49,917 nucleotides of DNA, taken from assembly GCA_020072805.1 (NCBI GenBank), contig JAIQGC010000069.1:1-49917 (forward strand), written 5' to 3'. The stretch is from Terriglobia bacterium (GTDB lineage: Bacteria > Acidobacteriota > Terriglobia > Acidiferrales > UBA7541). This document shows positions 39,389 to 48,975 of this stretch, one piece after another. How positions within the stretch are numbered: the first letter of the stretch is position 1; every line of letters starts with the position of its first letter. Made by a program: the position numbers and the translations under genes. The notes under the pieces are model-generated. The model saw nothing but the letters and a program-made list of their open reading frames with translations, was not told the DNA's origin and did no database searches.

Positions 39389-39407
39389 GCGCGGCACTAC
39401 AGATACG

Positions 39408-39447
39408 AAACGGCCTCCCTGAAATTCCGGGGAGGCCGTTTTTTTTG
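39408..39447 (+). terminator. Rho-independent terminator after the Skp-like gene
   Basis: ACGGCCTCCC (39410-39419) pairs perfectly with GGGAGGCCGT (39430-39439), flanked by AA and followed by a TTTTTTTT run. It lies about 20 bases after the stop. Confidence 0.93.
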
Positions 39448-39647
39448 TGCCGATGCTTTGTGCGGGGAAAGCCGGGAAGGGAATTAACGCGTCTGATTTC
39501 CCTTTAGCGCCACTTCGTCGTCGCCCTGGTTAACGTCTCGCGCACAGGGCGATGGACATTCCTGGAGGGGCCGCGCGAACCGCCGTATTCTCTCTGGGAA
39601 GCCACAACGGGACGCCAGGAAGACACGCGTTTTCAGGAGGAAGAATC

Positions 39648-40193
39648 ATGAAGAAGCAAGCCTTTGCGCTCGCCCTGCTCGTCCTTGTCGGGGGCTCGTT
39701 TGCCGCTTCCCAGCAGATCCGTCCGCAGGCGGGAGCTTTGCCCGACCGCGCCGCAGCCCTGCGCGCAACCGAGGAAGCCTCCGCGCAGCTCATCGAACTT
39801 GAGAAGATTCATGCGAGGACCGTCGCCCTGAATGCGGAACTGGCTAAACTGTACGAAACACTGAGCAAGAAGGCCGCCGAGGTCGGCAAGCGCGCGGACG
39901 CCGCGCGGGCCGCCAAGGGAGGCGTGGGTGTCGGCGGTGCCGGGATGGGCTCTTCAGGTGGGAGCAGTCCTGCTCCCGGCGGCTCGGCGATTGGCGCCGC
40001 GGCGGGCGGCTCCGCGCAGGACGAGCTATTGAAAGCGACCAAGGAGATGCAGGAAACGCAAATGAGCTTCAATCTCCAATACTTGCAACTGCAGAGCCAG
40101 ATGCAGAATGAGAACCGCTCCTACACCGCCATCAGCAATATCCTGAAGACCAAACACGACACGGTGAAGAATTCCATCGGCAACATTCGCTGA
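39648..40193 (+). CDS. Secreted coiled-coil protein with a Gly-rich centre
   Basis: The 181-residue protein has a signal peptide (KQAFALALLVLVGGSFAAS). An N-terminal coiled-coil half follows (about 25-85, AAALRATEEASAQLIELEKIHARTVALNAELAKLYETLSKKAAEV), then a Gly/Ser/Ala-rich linker (about 90-125). The C-terminal coil is very regular: LLKATKEMQETQMSFNLQYLQLQSQMQNENRSYTAISNILKTKHDTVKNSIGNIR. The end, with LQLQSQMQNENR and ISNILKTKHDTVKNSI, is strongly patterned and probably conserved. I do not recognise the family; a filament, needle-like or periplasmic structural role is possible. ATG at 39648 has AGGAGGAAG upstream. It lies after the Skp terminator and is convergent with the next gene. Confidence 0.8.
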   Translation: MKKQAFALALLVLVGGSFAASQQIRPQAGALPDRAAALRATEEASAQLIELEKIHARTVALNAELAKLYETLSKKAAEVGKRADAARAAKGGVGVGGAGMGSSGGSSPAPGGSAIGAAAGGSAQDELLKATKEMQETQMSFNLQYLQLQSQMQNENRSYTAISNILKTKHDTVKNSIGNIR

Positions 40194-40238
40194 CCGTGGC
40201 GTGGTTTGCGGGGCAGAGGTGGTCCACTCCAGGCATCC

Positions 40239-42656
40239 TCAAAACCACAGAGGGGTCTTCTTTGTCCATTCGCTCGCGGGGTAGCGCCGGTGAAGAAGCT
40301 GGAAGGCCGCTTTGGAGGTGGTTCCCGTGCCCTTGTCCTCGCACCCGAAGCGCGTGGCCTTCACCACACGGTGCAAGGCTTCCGGTACGCGGGCGTCTTC
40401 GGGATGGCTCTTGGCGAAGGCGATGGCCTGTTCTCCGAGCCAGACCGGCGCCGCGGGAAGCTTGGTAATTGCCGACCATTCCTGCGTTGCGCTGGTTCGC
40501 TCGGCGGCGGTCAGAAATGGCGGCTGCATTGTTTTTGTTCCGGCATAGAGTTCTCCCACCGGCCCTTTTAGCCCCGTGAACATGGTGTAGTAGCTGCTGT
40601 CGCCGGAGTAGAAGTAGTCGCTGTCACTGGGGTAAAAGTAGCCGCGAGGCTCCGCCGTTGCAAACGAACACCACCAGTTGTCGCGCAGGTTGTCGATTTG
40701 GCCGAGTGGAGTCGAGCGGCCGAAGCCTACCTCGACGTAGGGGTGCAGACCCGGATTGCGCAGGATGAAAAAGACGGCGGCAAAGCGCCGCGCTTCGCCG
40801 GGCTGGGCTTCGTTGAAGGCTTTCAGACCTTCGGCGAGTTCGGGAGCAAACTGAGCAACGGTCTTGGTCAAACGCAGGCCATTCTCTTCTTCTCCGAGCA
40901 GCACGGCGCGGACCCAAGCGGCCAGGGCGATGCGCTTTCGGAGATTGTCCGGCAGCGTGGGGCTCTCGGCGGCTTCGGCGAGCAGTTGCGTGGGAAGCCC
41001 TTCGGTGATGGCCAGCGCGGCGTCGGCGTCCAGAAGTTGCGGCGGCTCATTGGCCTCCTGGCATTCTTGTTGCGCGGCTTTGCTCTGCCCCGTACAGTCT
41101 TTTTCACCGGCAGGGGTGATGTCTTCTCCTTCGGAAACGATGGCCGCCGTCCTGCGGGGGGCAAAGCGCAGAAACTCCTGAAAATTCACGGCCAGCTTCA
41201 TGCGCAGCGCCAGCACCTGGTTTCGCGCCGAGGTGTTCAGCTGCGCGTCCGGCAATTGGAGTAGCTTGTCCGCCGCCTGCCGCGCTTCCTCTTCCTTTCC
41301 GCTCGCTGCCAGCAGCCGCGCCTGATGATACGCGGCGGTGAGGTACGCGCTGGAGCCAGCGGGCACTTCTCCCGCGGCGCGGATCAGTTCCGCAGACTCC
41401 GCATCGGTTGCTTTCGCTTTGCTCAGGGCGGCCACCAGCCAGGCCACTCCGTGCGTTTCGTTCCATTTCGCGAGCGCATGCTTGAACGAGTCTGCGCCGC
41501 GCCCCTGAAATGTCAGGATCCAGTCGGTCATTCCGCCCTGCTTGCGCAGATTGGCCAGTTCCTCCCGCAGGCGAACACGTTCTGGGGATTTGGAGTCATC
41601 CTCCGCCGAGAAATCCTCTCCCAGCGCGCGGTCCAGCAGCCATGTGTAGTCAATGAGGTCCTGGCGCAGCCCTGCCGGGCTGCTTCCCTTTTCCAGCGCC
41701 TGCGAGAGCAGCGCCAGACGCTGTCCGGGGTTCGCGCGAAATTCGACAAAGCCGCGCAAGCGCAGGATGGCGGGACGCAGCTTTTCCATGGCGGGGTCGG
41801 CTTCGAGCCGCTTCAGCCGCTCGCCGGCTTCCGCAAGCATCGCCATACGGGTCGCTTTGTTTTCCGTGCTTACCGTCGCCTGGCGAATCCGGCAGCGCAC
41901 CGCCACCAGAGCGGCGATGGTTTTCCAGGGCGAAGCTGGGTCCTCGGCAATTTTCAAGAATCTCTGTTCGGCGTCATCCCAGTCCTTCGAGTAAAAATGG
42001 GCGGCGGCGATCTGGTAGGCGCGGTCGGCCCGGATTATTCCCGGAAGCGCTTCCTCCGCCTCCCGCGGGAATACCCGCTCCTTTTTGGGGTCTTCCCAAT
42101 TGCAGTTTTCAAAAACCTGTTCCTGCACTTCGGTCCAACTCCGTACCGCGGCGCTCTCCTTCCCGAATTTCTGCACACGTGCCGCAAGCGTCTGCGTTGC
42201 GGTCAGAAATGCGTCGTCCATGCAGTTGGTGAAGTCCAGATACGCAAAGCTCCGCCGGCCCTGCTTCTTTTCTTCCGGGTTCTTCGGTCCCTTCACTTTT
42301 TCAACCGCTTCCTGCCATTTCTGCTGCGGGTCTTTTTTGCCCGAGTTCCGCATCCACTCTTCATTGGGGTCCGCCTGCGCTCCCCACGCAGAGAGCAATT
42401 GCTGCTGTTCCTTCGCGGAAAAGGGAGCTCCCGAAAGATTGCGGTAGGCCACCGCCAGATACATCCGCGCGTAGCCCGGCTGCAGGATGCCCAGTTCTCC
42501 GCGAGCGTACAGTTTCAGCGGCTGGTCCGGATGCAGCCTCTGCACAAAGACGGGCGCCGCAAAAAACGGCCCGCAGGCCATCGCTGCCGGCTCCGGAAAC
42601 ATCAGCGCCAGAATCAGCGTCGCCGCAAAAATTCCTCGTCCTATCTTTCGTGCCAT
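40239..42656 (-). CDS. Large secreted helical-repeat hypothetical protein
   Basis: The 805-residue protein has a signal peptide (GIFAATLILALMFPEPAAMA) directly followed by CGPFFAAPVFVQRLHPDQPL. It is then mostly helical for about 700 residues with TPR-like pairs (for example AYQIAAAHFYSKDWDDAEQRFLKIAED and YLTAAYHQARLLAASGKEEEARQAADKLLQL). The C-terminal portion has aromatic-rich turns (YFYPSDSDYFYSGDSSYYTMF). I recognise no enzyme motif. The ATG at 42656 has GAGGAGG seven bases upstream. Its start overlaps the end of the upstream DUF3142-like gene by 16 bases, so the two are translationally coupled and probably functionally linked. Confidence 0.8.
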   Translation of the reverse strand: MARKIGRGIFAATLILALMFPEPAAMACGPFFAAPVFVQRLHPDQPLKLYARGELGILQPGYARMYLAVAYRNLSGAPFSAKEQQQLLSAWGAQADPNEEWMRNSGKKDPQQKWQEAVEKVKGPKNPEEKKQGRRSFAYLDFTNCMDDAFLTATQTLAARVQKFGKESAAVRSWTEVQEQVFENCNWEDPKKERVFPREAEEALPGIIRADRAYQIAAAHFYSKDWDDAEQRFLKIAEDPASPWKTIAALVAVRCRIRQATVSTENKATRMAMLAEAGERLKRLEADPAMEKLRPAILRLRGFVEFRANPGQRLALLSQALEKGSSPAGLRQDLIDYTWLLDRALGEDFSAEDDSKSPERVRLREELANLRKQGGMTDWILTFQGRGADSFKHALAKWNETHGVAWLVAALSKAKATDAESAELIRAAGEVPAGSSAYLTAAYHQARLLAASGKEEEARQAADKLLQLPDAQLNTSARNQVLALRMKLAVNFQEFLRFAPRRTAAIVSEGEDITPAGEKDCTGQSKAAQQECQEANEPPQLLDADAALAITEGLPTQLLAEAAESPTLPDNLRKRIALAAWVRAVLLGEEENGLRLTKTVAQFAPELAEGLKAFNEAQPGEARRFAAVFFILRNPGLHPYVEVGFGRSTPLGQIDNLRDNWWCSFATAEPRGYFYPSDSDYFYSGDSSYYTMFTGLKGPVGELYAGTKTMQPPFLTAAERTSATQEWSAITKLPAAPVWLGEQAIAFAKSHPEDARVPEALHRVVKATRFGCEDKGTGTTSKAAFQLLHRRYPASEWTKKTPLWF

Positions 42657-43504
42657 TGTCCGGCCTCCTCGATCCATTTCTTCGCTTCCGTCTTCGTCCA
42701 CGGCCGCGGATGAAACAGGTAAACCCGTTTTTCCGCCTGCCCCGGCACTTCGTCCGTGGAAAGCCCGGCGCTGCCCCGGCAGGCCGCAACTGTAAATTCT
42801 TCGCCGCGCCCCAGAATCCGCGCCACTTCTCCCGTTTCCCCGCCCATGCGGAAGAGCATGGGCACCGCTTCGTCAATTGTTCCGGCGGGGAGTTGCGCCA
42901 GCCAGGCGTCCCCCAGGCACCAGGAGGCCAGCGCGGTGATGCTCAAGGGCTGCTCCTGGCGCAGACGAGCACGCACATCGCGCAGCAGTTCGGCGTAAAA
43001 TGCGCGTTCGCTTTGCGTAGCATCGAAATCAATCTGCACCGCGCGCACTCCTTCGATGTTTTGCAGTTGAGAGATTTCCTCGGCCACGCGCCGCCGCTGC
43101 GCTTCCGTGTAGGGCAGGGAACTCTCCGCTGAATTGCTCCCCACCTGCTGCACCGCGCCCGCTCCCTGCGCCCGCAGCGTCTCGATGCGCGCCACGGCGA
43201 TCAGCGCCGTTCCCGGAGAGACGCGCAGCGGCTGCCGCCTCGGCTGCACGCGCACATCGTGCTCCGCCTCCTGACCGTTTTTCTCCCGGGGTTCACGCAG
43301 GTAGATCGTCTCTGCCAGGAAGGCCACCCCGGCCTCCCCGGGCGTGAGATAGCGGAAGTCCTCGGGCCGCTCCCAGGCCCACAGAATCACGTTGGGCAAG
43401 CCCCCAGCCCGGTCATCGTCAGGAAACTTTTTTCCGGCAAGCAGGGCTCCAGCGGCGCAGAAAAGCGCAAAGACCGCCGCCAGGAGTATTATTTTTCGCC
43501 GCAT
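42641..43504 (-). CDS. DUF3142-like secreted protein, coupled to the helical-repeat protein
   Basis: The 287-residue protein has a signal or anchor segment (KIILLAAVFALFCAAGALLA). The core reads VILWAWERPEDFRYL, then PGEAGVAFLAETIYLREP, RRQPLRVSPGTALIAVARIET and AVQIDFDATQSERAFYAELLRDVRARL, then LSITALASWCLGDAWLAQL. This order matches my memory of DUF3142, and the 'VQIDFDA ... YAELL ... LSITALASW' steps look like strands of a TIM-barrel glycosidase-like fold. That is inference. Start ATG 43504 has GAGAGAGCGAG upstream. Its stop lies inside the next gene's start region, giving a tight two-gene unit. Confidence 0.78.
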   Translation of the reverse strand: MRRKIILLAAVFALFCAAGALLAGKKFPDDDRAGGLPNVILWAWERPEDFRYLTPGEAGVAFLAETIYLREPREKNGQEAEHDVRVQPRRQPLRVSPGTALIAVARIETLRAQGAGAVQQVGSNSAESSLPYTEAQRRRVAEEISQLQNIEGVRAVQIDFDATQSERAFYAELLRDVRARLRQEQPLSITALASWCLGDAWLAQLPAGTIDEAVPMLFRMGGETGEVARILGRGEEFTVAACRGSAGLSTDEVPGQAEKRVYLFHPRPWTKTEAKKWIEEAGQWHER

Positions 43505-43632
43505 CTCGCTCTCTCGGGGGCAATTCCAGGGCCGCACCGCTCCCACTGTAAGTCGCTCAATTTACACCCCTTAATCATCGCTTGATTGCGTCCATGCAGA
43601 CACAGCGTGTGCCTCCGCCCGCACCCCTGCTC

Positions 43633-43661
43633 TTGCTTTTGCAAGGTTGCAGGTCTATACT
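43633..43661 (+). promoter_or_regulatory. Promoter for the rimP-nusA-infB operon
   Basis: TTGCTT (43633-43638) and TATACT (43656-43661) are 17 bases apart, which is ideal spacing. It points rightward into rimP, with about 100 bases of leader before the start. Confidence 0.65.
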
Positions 43662-43693
43662 TAATCTTGCTCTGAAGCTGGGTCGCACGATGG

Positions 43694-43717
43694 AGTGGGC
43701 GCGAGCCCACTTTTTTG
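43694..43717 (+). promoter_or_regulatory. Terminator-like hairpin in the rimP leader (candidate attenuator)
   Basis: AGTGGGC (43694-43700) pairs with GCCCACT (43705-43711), loop GCGA, and is followed by TTTTTT. It lies between the promoter at 43633-43661 and the rimP GTG, so it would stop transcription before the operon unless overcome. Hairpins of this kind are known in rimP/nusA leaders of some bacteria; NusA feedback is a fair inference. Confidence 0.6.
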
Positions 43718-43765
43718 TTGGCGGCGCGCCGCTTTGGACGGTGCGCAGGGTTGGGGTCTCTTTCG

Positions 43766-44275
43766 GTGAATGTGGAACGTATTCGCGAAGCCGCCGAGCG
43801 CGTCGCTCGCTCGGAAGGTCTGGAAGTCGTTGATGTCGAATGGAAAGTCGGCAAACAGCGCTTCCTTCGCGTATATATTGACCGCCCTTGGCCGCCTCCT
43901 GCGGCGCCGGAGGGCGCAGTGGTGGACGCATCCGCATCGGGCATCAGTCACGCGGATTGCGAGCAGGTGAGCAAGCAGTTGAGCGTCATCCTGGACGTGG
44001 AGGAGTTGATCACCGGGGCGGCGGGATACGTGCTCGAGGTCAGCTCTCCGGGACTGGACCGTCTGCTCAAGAAGCCCTCGGATTTCGAGCGCTTCGCGGG
44101 CCGGCTGGCCAAGATCACCACCGCCGAACCCGTGGGCAATGCCACTTTTTTCGAGGGCCGGCTGGCTGGCCTCGCGGACGGCAAGGTCCGCTTGCAGTTG
44201 CAGGGCAAGGAAGCGCGAACCATCGAGCTGCCGCTCGAGGGGATTCGCAAAGCGCAGTTGGTCGTGGAGTTCTAG
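43766..44275 (+). CDS. rimP: Ribosome maturation factor RimP
   Basis: The 169-residue protein helps 30S assembly. The N-terminal alpha/beta domain starts VERIREAAERVARSEGLEVVDVEWKVGKQRFLRVYIDRP, and the family motif GISHADCEQVSKQLSVILD follows, then the YVLEVSSPGLDRLLKKPSDFERFAG signature and the C-terminal Sm-like barrel. GTG at 43766 (or 43772) is the likely start; the longer frame to 43715 would pass through the leader hairpin. nusA begins nine bases after its stop. Confidence 0.94.
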   Translation: MNVERIREAAERVARSEGLEVVDVEWKVGKQRFLRVYIDRPWPPPAAPEGAVVDASASGISHADCEQVSKQLSVILDVEELITGAAGYVLEVSSPGLDRLLKKPSDFERFAGRLAKITTAEPVGNATFFEGRLAGLADGKVRLQLQGKEARTIELPLEGIRKAQLVVEF

Positions 44276-44284
44276 GAACGGTTT

Positions 44285-45715
44285 ATGGCGAGCCTGCTTT
44301 ATCAACAGATCGAGATGCTGAGCCGCGAGAAGCACATCGAACCCGATGTGGTCATCGCGGCCATTGAAGACGCCATGGTGGTGGCGGCGCGGAAGTATTA
44401 CAAAACCGAAGAGCCGCTGCGCGCCAAGCTGAATCAGGAAACCGGGCAGGTCGACGTGTTTGCGGTGCGCACGGTGGTCGAGGAAGTTACCGACCCCAAG
44501 GCCGAAATCGCCCTGGCCGACGCCCAGCGCGTGAATCCCTCCGCGGAAATCGGCACGGAAATCCTCACCGCCAAGCCCACCGACGTGCTGGGACGCATCG
44601 CCGCGCAAACCGCCAAGCAAGTGATCATGCAGAAGGTGCGCGAAGCCGAGCGCGACACGATTTTCAACGAGTATCACACGCGCGTCGGCGAACTGATCAC
44701 CTGCGTGGTCAAACGCAGCGAAGGCCCGGACCTGCTGGTGGACATGGGGCGCACCGAGGCGCGGCTGCCCAAGCGCGAGCAGTCCCGGCTGGAAACCTAC
44801 AATATCGGCGACCGCGTGCGCGTGGTCATCAAGCTGGTGGACCGCGCGGCCAAGGGGCCGCAGGTGATCGTTTCCCGCGCGGACTCGATGCTGGTGCAGC
44901 GCCTGTTTGAAATGGAAGTCCCGGAAATTTACGACGGCACGGTGCAGATCCGCGCCGCCGCGCGCGAGGCCGGCGAGCGCACCAAGATCGCCGTGGCCAG
45001 CCGCGACAAGGACGTGGACCCCGTGGGCGCCTGCGTGGGCATGAAGGGCATGCGCGTGCAGTCCATCATCCGCGAATTGCGCGGCGAAAAAATCGACATC
45101 ATTCCCTACAACGAGGAAACCGTCGCCTTTGCGCAGAAGGCGCTCAGCCCGGCCAAGGTTACCCGGGTGCAGATCGTGGACCCGGAGAACAAGAAGCTCG
45201 AAGTGATCGTCGAGGATTCGCAGCTCTCCCTGGCCATCGGCAAAAAGGGGCAGAACGTGCGCCTGGCCAGCAAGCTCATCGGCTGGGACATCGACATCAA
45301 GAGCGAGGAAGAGAAGCGCCGCGAGATCGAGGAGCAGATGACCGCGCTTACCGCGCCGGTCACTCCGCTGACGGTGCTCGCCGGCGTCGGTCCCAAGACC
45401 ATCGAGAAAATCGAAGCCGCGGGCATCACCAGCCTGGAAAAACTCGCGGGCATGACTCCCGAGCAGTTGATGGAGATTCCCGGCATCGGCGAAAAGATGG
45501 TGGACAAGATTTATCAGGCCGTGAATCTCTTCTACGAGACCGGCCCGGAAGCCGCCGCCGCGCAAGCCGCCCCCGAAGAAGCCGCCGCAGCGCCAGCCGC
45601 TTCCGAGGAAGCGGAAACAGCCGCGCCGGCCTCGGAAGAAACCGCTGTCGCACAACCTGCTTCCGAAGAAGCAGCCGCGCCCGGCGCAGAGAAATCCGCA
45701 GGGGAAGAGGCCTGA
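44285..45715 (+). CDS. nusA: Transcription termination/antitermination factor NusA
   Basis: The 476-residue protein binds RNA polymerase. Its N-terminal domain (MASLLYQQIEMLSREKHIEPDVVIAAIEDAM) is followed by an S1 domain (about 140-200) and two KH domains, with GACVGMKGMRVQSIIRELRGEKIDI and LAIGKKGQNVRLASKLIGW. A helix-hairpin-helix-like region (VGPKTIEKIEAAGITSLEKLAG) follows. The C-terminal Ala/Glu-rich tail is lineage-specific and probably disordered. ATG at 44285 has AGGAACGG upstream. It is the second gene of the operon. Confidence 0.97.
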   Translation: MASLLYQQIEMLSREKHIEPDVVIAAIEDAMVVAARKYYKTEEPLRAKLNQETGQVDVFAVRTVVEEVTDPKAEIALADAQRVNPSAEIGTEILTAKPTDVLGRIAAQTAKQVIMQKVREAERDTIFNEYHTRVGELITCVVKRSEGPDLLVDMGRTEARLPKREQSRLETYNIGDRVRVVIKLVDRAAKGPQVIVSRADSMLVQRLFEMEVPEIYDGTVQIRAAAREAGERTKIAVASRDKDVDPVGACVGMKGMRVQSIIRELRGEKIDIIPYNEETVAFAQKALSPAKVTRVQIVDPENKKLEVIVEDSQLSLAIGKKGQNVRLASKLIGWDIDIKSEEEKRREIEEQMTALTAPVTPLTVLAGVGPKTIEKIEAAGITSLEKLAGMTPEQLMEIPGIGEKMVDKIYQAVNLFYETGPEAAAAQAAPEEAAAAPAASEEAETAAPASEETAVAQPASEEAAAPGAEKSAGEEA

Positions 45716-45727
45716 TCTTAGGAGCGC

Positions 45728-48646
45728 ATGACCGACGCAAATCAAGTACGAATTAACGAGCTCGCCCGCGACCTGGAAGTCAAGGCCAAAGCGGTCATTG
45801 ATCTTCTGGCTGGCTTCGGCGTAACCGAGAAGAAGACCCACTCCAGTTCCATTCCGGTGGACGTCGCCGAAAAGGTCCGCAAGCATTTCCATTCGCTGGC
45901 CGATGCCGAAGCCGCCGCCGAAGCCAAGGCCAAAGCGGACAAGGATTCCAAGGAAGCCGCGGCCAAGGCCGCCCGCATGCGGCCCGCTGCCGCGGTGGCT
46001 CCGCCTGTTCCTGCTCCCTTGGCTGCGCCCGTGGCCGCGCCGGTCAAACCCGCTGCGCCCGAAGTGGTTGCCGCTCCTCCGGCTGCTCCCGTTGCCGCGC
46101 CCGTTGCGCCTTCGCCTGCCGCCGTTATTGCCAAGCCTCCGGTTGCGCCTCCTCCGGCTGCTGTTCCGGCGGCTGCCAAGCCTGTCGCTCCTCCCGTTGC
46201 CGCGGCTCCCGTGCGCCCGGCGCAAGCGCCGCCTGCTCCTGCTGTTCGTCCTCCTGCGGAACGCCCCGTTGCGGCTGCTCCAGGAAGACCCGGTGCACCC
46301 GCGGCCCGTCCCGCAGTGCCCGGTGCACGCCCCGGCGCTCCTCCGGCACGGCCGCCGCTTCCAACCGGCAATCGCCCGCCGCTTCCCACGGGCAATCGTC
46401 CCCCCATTACGCATGCGCCCGGCCCGCGCCGTGGCGAACCCATTGGCCAGCGTCCCGGTGGTCCGCGCCGCGGTGAACCTATCGGCCATCGTCCAGCGCA
46501 GCAGGGCGCCGGAGCTCCGCAAGGCCGACCGTTTTCTCCGCGTCCGGGCGGCGCGCCAGGCGCTCCGCAGGGCCGGCCCTTTGGCTCGCGGCCGGGCGCT
46601 CCGACATCGGGAACGCGTCCTGGTCCTCGTCAGCCGGGCCGTCCCGGCATGCTGCCGCCGATGATGGACAAGGCGCCGACCAAGGCCGAGCCGGGCAAGC
46701 CGCTCTATGCGCGCAAGCCCGCCGCGCGCCAGCGCCCCATTCACGACAAGCGCGAAGCCGAAGGAGAGCGCAAGCTCCATCCGGTGCGCTCGCGCATGGG
46801 CGCAGGCGACCGCCGCGGTGCCGTGGCCGTGGCCCCGGCGCCACCGGTGCCGCGCGAGCCGCGCGAAGTCACCCTCACCGAAGGCATCACCATTCGCGAT
46901 CTCGCGGAAAAGCTGGATGTGCGCGCCAAGGAACTGCTCAAGAATCTTCTCGACCGCGGCATTTTTGCCAGCATCAACCAGGCGCTGGATATCCCCACGG
47001 CCACCATTCTGGCGGAAGCCTTCAACGGCATCGTCAACGTGGTTTCCTTCGAAGAGGAAATGGTTCTGGAAGTCGCCAAGGAAGAAAAGCAGGAGAATCT
47101 CAAGCCGCGTCCCCCGGTGGTCACCGTCATGGGCCACGTGGACCACGGCAAAACCAGTTTGCTCGACGCCATCCGCTCCACGGAAGTAGCCGCGGGAGAA
47201 GCCGGCGGAATCACGCAGCATATCGGCGCTTACAAAGTGCAGGTGGGCGATCGCAGCGTGGTCTTCGTGGACACTCCCGGTCACGAGGCGTTCACGCGCA
47301 TGCGTTCGCGCGGCGCCAAGGTCACCGACATCGTGGTGCTGGTGGTTGCCGCCGATGATGGCGTCATGCCGCAGACGCGCGAAGCGCTGGACCATGCCCG
47401 CGCCGCCAATGTTCCCCTGATCGTCGCCATCAATAAAATCGACAAGCCCGAAGCGCAGCCCGAGCGCGTGAAGCGCCAGTTGAGCGACGCCGGCTTGATG
47501 CCCGCGGAGTGGGGCGGCGATACCGAATTCATCGAAGTCTCCGCCAAGCAGAAAAAGAATATCGAAAAACTGCTGGAGACCATCCTGCTCGTCGCCGATC
47601 TGCGCGAACTGCGCGCCAATCCCGACGCGCCCGCCAGCGGCACCGTGCTGGAATCGCGCGTGGACAAGGGCCGCGGCCCGGTGGCCACCATCCTGATCCA
47701 GAACGGCACGCTGAACACCGGCGATTTCTTCATCTGCGGCTCCGTCTTCGGAAAAGTTCGCGCCCTCTTCGACGATCATGGCCGTCCCGTCAAGCTGGCC
47801 GTTCCCTCGACGCCCGTCGAGGTGCTGGGCTTGCAGGGCATTCCCGAAGCCGGCGACAATTTTCAGGTCACCGAAGAAGCCAAGGCCCGCCACATCGTGG
47901 AATTCCGGCAGTCCAAGCAGCGCGACGCCGCGCTGGCGCGCACTTCCGGCGCGCGCATTACCCTGGACCAGCTGCACGAGCAGCTCAAGGCCGGCGAGGT
48001 CAAGGAACTGCCCATCGTCATCAAGGGCGACGTGCAGGGCTCCGTCGAAGTCCTCACCGAAATGCTGCCCAAGCTTTCCACCGACCAGGTCAAGCTCAAG
48101 ATCATTCACTCGAGCGTCGGCGCGGTCACCGAAAACGACGTGCTGCTGGCTTCCGCTTCTGGGGCCATCATCATCGCCTTCGGCATCCGCCCGGACCGCA
48201 AGGCCATTGAGCTGGCCCAGCAGGAAAAGGTGGAAATTCGCCCGCACACCATCATCTACGAAGTTTCCGACGAGCTGAAGAAAGCCATGGAAGGCATGCT
48301 CGAGCCGGTCTTCCAGGAAACGCATCTCGGGCGCGCCGAAGTCCGCAACGTGTTCAAGGTCAAGGGCGCGGGGACGGTGGCCGGCTGCCATGTGGTGGAC
48401 GGCATCCTCAAGCGCGACGCCCAGGTGCGCGTCTTGCGCGAGGGCGCGGTGATCTATACCTCCAAGCTCAATTCGCTCAAGCGCTTCAAGGATGACGCCA
48501 GCGAGGTGCGCACCGGCTTTGAGTGCGGCGCCGGCGTGGCCAATTTCAACGACATCAAGGTCGGCGACATCCTCGAATGTTTCCAGGTGCAAAAGTTCAG
48601 CGCGGCGGAAGCCGCCGGCCAGGGCGGCGCCGCGGGCCGTAAATAG
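45728..48646 (+). CDS. infB: Translation initiation factor IF-2
   Basis: The 972-residue GTPase brings initiator tRNA to the 30S subunit. A long Ala/Pro/Arg-rich disordered N-terminal region (about 60-370), built of repeated PAA, RPG and RRGEPIG-like units, precedes the core. The G1 motif GHVDHGKT is at about 469-476, G3 is DTPGH at 515, and G4 is NKID at about 569. Domains II-IV end with CFQVQKF. The initial IF2_N helix pair is at the start ([27 protein letters not shown]). ATG 45728 has AGGAGCGC upstream. Composition bias in the linker produces long spurious frames on the other strand. Confidence 0.98.
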   Translation: MTDANQVRINELARDLEVKAKAVIDLLAGFGVTEKKTHSSSIPVDVAEKVRKHFHSLADAEAAAEAKAKADKDSKEAAAKAARMRPAAAVAPPVPAPLAAPVAAPVKPAAPEVVAAPPAAPVAAPVAPSPAAVIAKPPVAPPPAAVPAAAKPVAPPVAAAPVRPAQAPPAPAVRPPAERPVAAAPGRPGAPAARPAVPGARPGAPPARPPLPTGNRPPLPTGNRPPITHAPGPRRGEPIGQRPGGPRRGEPIGHRPAQQGAGAPQGRPFSPRPGGAPGAPQGRPFGSRPGAPTSGTRPGPRQPGRPGMLPPMMDKAPTKAEPGKPLYARKPAARQRPIHDKREAEGERKLHPVRSRMGAGDRRGAVAVAPAPPVPREPREVTLTEGITIRDLAEKLDVRAKELLKNLLDRGIFASINQALDIPTATILAEAFNGIVNVVSFEEEMVLEVAKEEKQENLKPRPPVVTVMGHVDHGKTSLLDAIRSTEVAAGEAGGITQHIGAYKVQVGDRSVVFVDTPGHEAFTRMRSRGAKVTDIVVLVVAADDGVMPQTREALDHARAANVPLIVAINKIDKPEAQPERVKRQLSDAGLMPAEWGGDTEFIEVSAKQKKNIEKLLETILLVADLRELRANPDAPASGTVLESRVDKGRGPVATILIQNGTLNTGDFFICGSVFGKVRALFDDHGRPVKLAVPSTPVEVLGLQGIPEAGDNFQVTEEAKARHIVEFRQSKQRDAALARTSGARITLDQLHEQLKAGEVKELPIVIKGDVQGSVEVLTEMLPKLSTDQVKLKIIHSSVGAVTENDVLLASASGAIIIAFGIRPDRKAIELAQQEKVEIRPHTIIYEVSDELKKAMEGMLEPVFQETHLGRAEVRNVFKVKGAGTVAGCHVVDGILKRDAQVRVLREGAVIYTSKLNSLKRFKDDASEVRTGFECGAGVANFNDIKVGDILECFQVQKFSAAEAAGQGGAAGRK

Positions 48647-48675
48647 GCGCGGAAAGCCCTGCTGCGGAGTCGCGG

Positions 48676-48957
48676 ATGCCCGTCGGCCTGCTCACTCTCG
48701 ATTTGCACATCCCCGAAGCGCAATCGCTGAAGGATAAACGGCAGGTTCTGCGCAGCCTGAAGGACCGCCTGCGCGGGCAGTTCAACGTAGCCGTGGCCGA
48801 GCTGGAGCATCAGGACGTCTGGCAGCGCTCCGTGGTCGGGGTGGTCACGATTTCGAACGAGGAGCAGCACGTGGAAAACACCCTGCAAAAAGTTCTCGCC
48901 GAAGCCGATCGCATCCTCGGGCCGGTGCTCGTGCAGCACGCACTGGAAATTATTTAA
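48676..48957 (+). CDS. DUF503/YlxP-like small protein
   Basis: The 93-residue protein matches the DUF503 family, which often sits between infB and rbfA. The pattern is GLLTLDLHIPEAQSLKDKRQVLRSLKDRLRGQFNVAVAELEHQDVWQRSVVGVVTIS, then a final helix. The role is not well established; ribosome-related or translation-linked by context. ATG at 48676 has GGAG upstream. It lies 29 bases after infB. Confidence 0.93.
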   Translation: MPVGLLTLDLHIPEAQSLKDKRQVLRSLKDRLRGQFNVAVAELEHQDVWQRSVVGVVTISNEEQHVENTLQKVLAEADRILGPVLVQHALEII

Positions 48958-48975
48958 GGCAAGGAAGAAACCGCA

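Noticed and set aside
43661-48592. A 1643-codon open frame antisense to rimP, nusA and infB
   Set aside because: Arises from GC bias and the repeated Ala/Pro linker of IF-2; the sense genes are certain.
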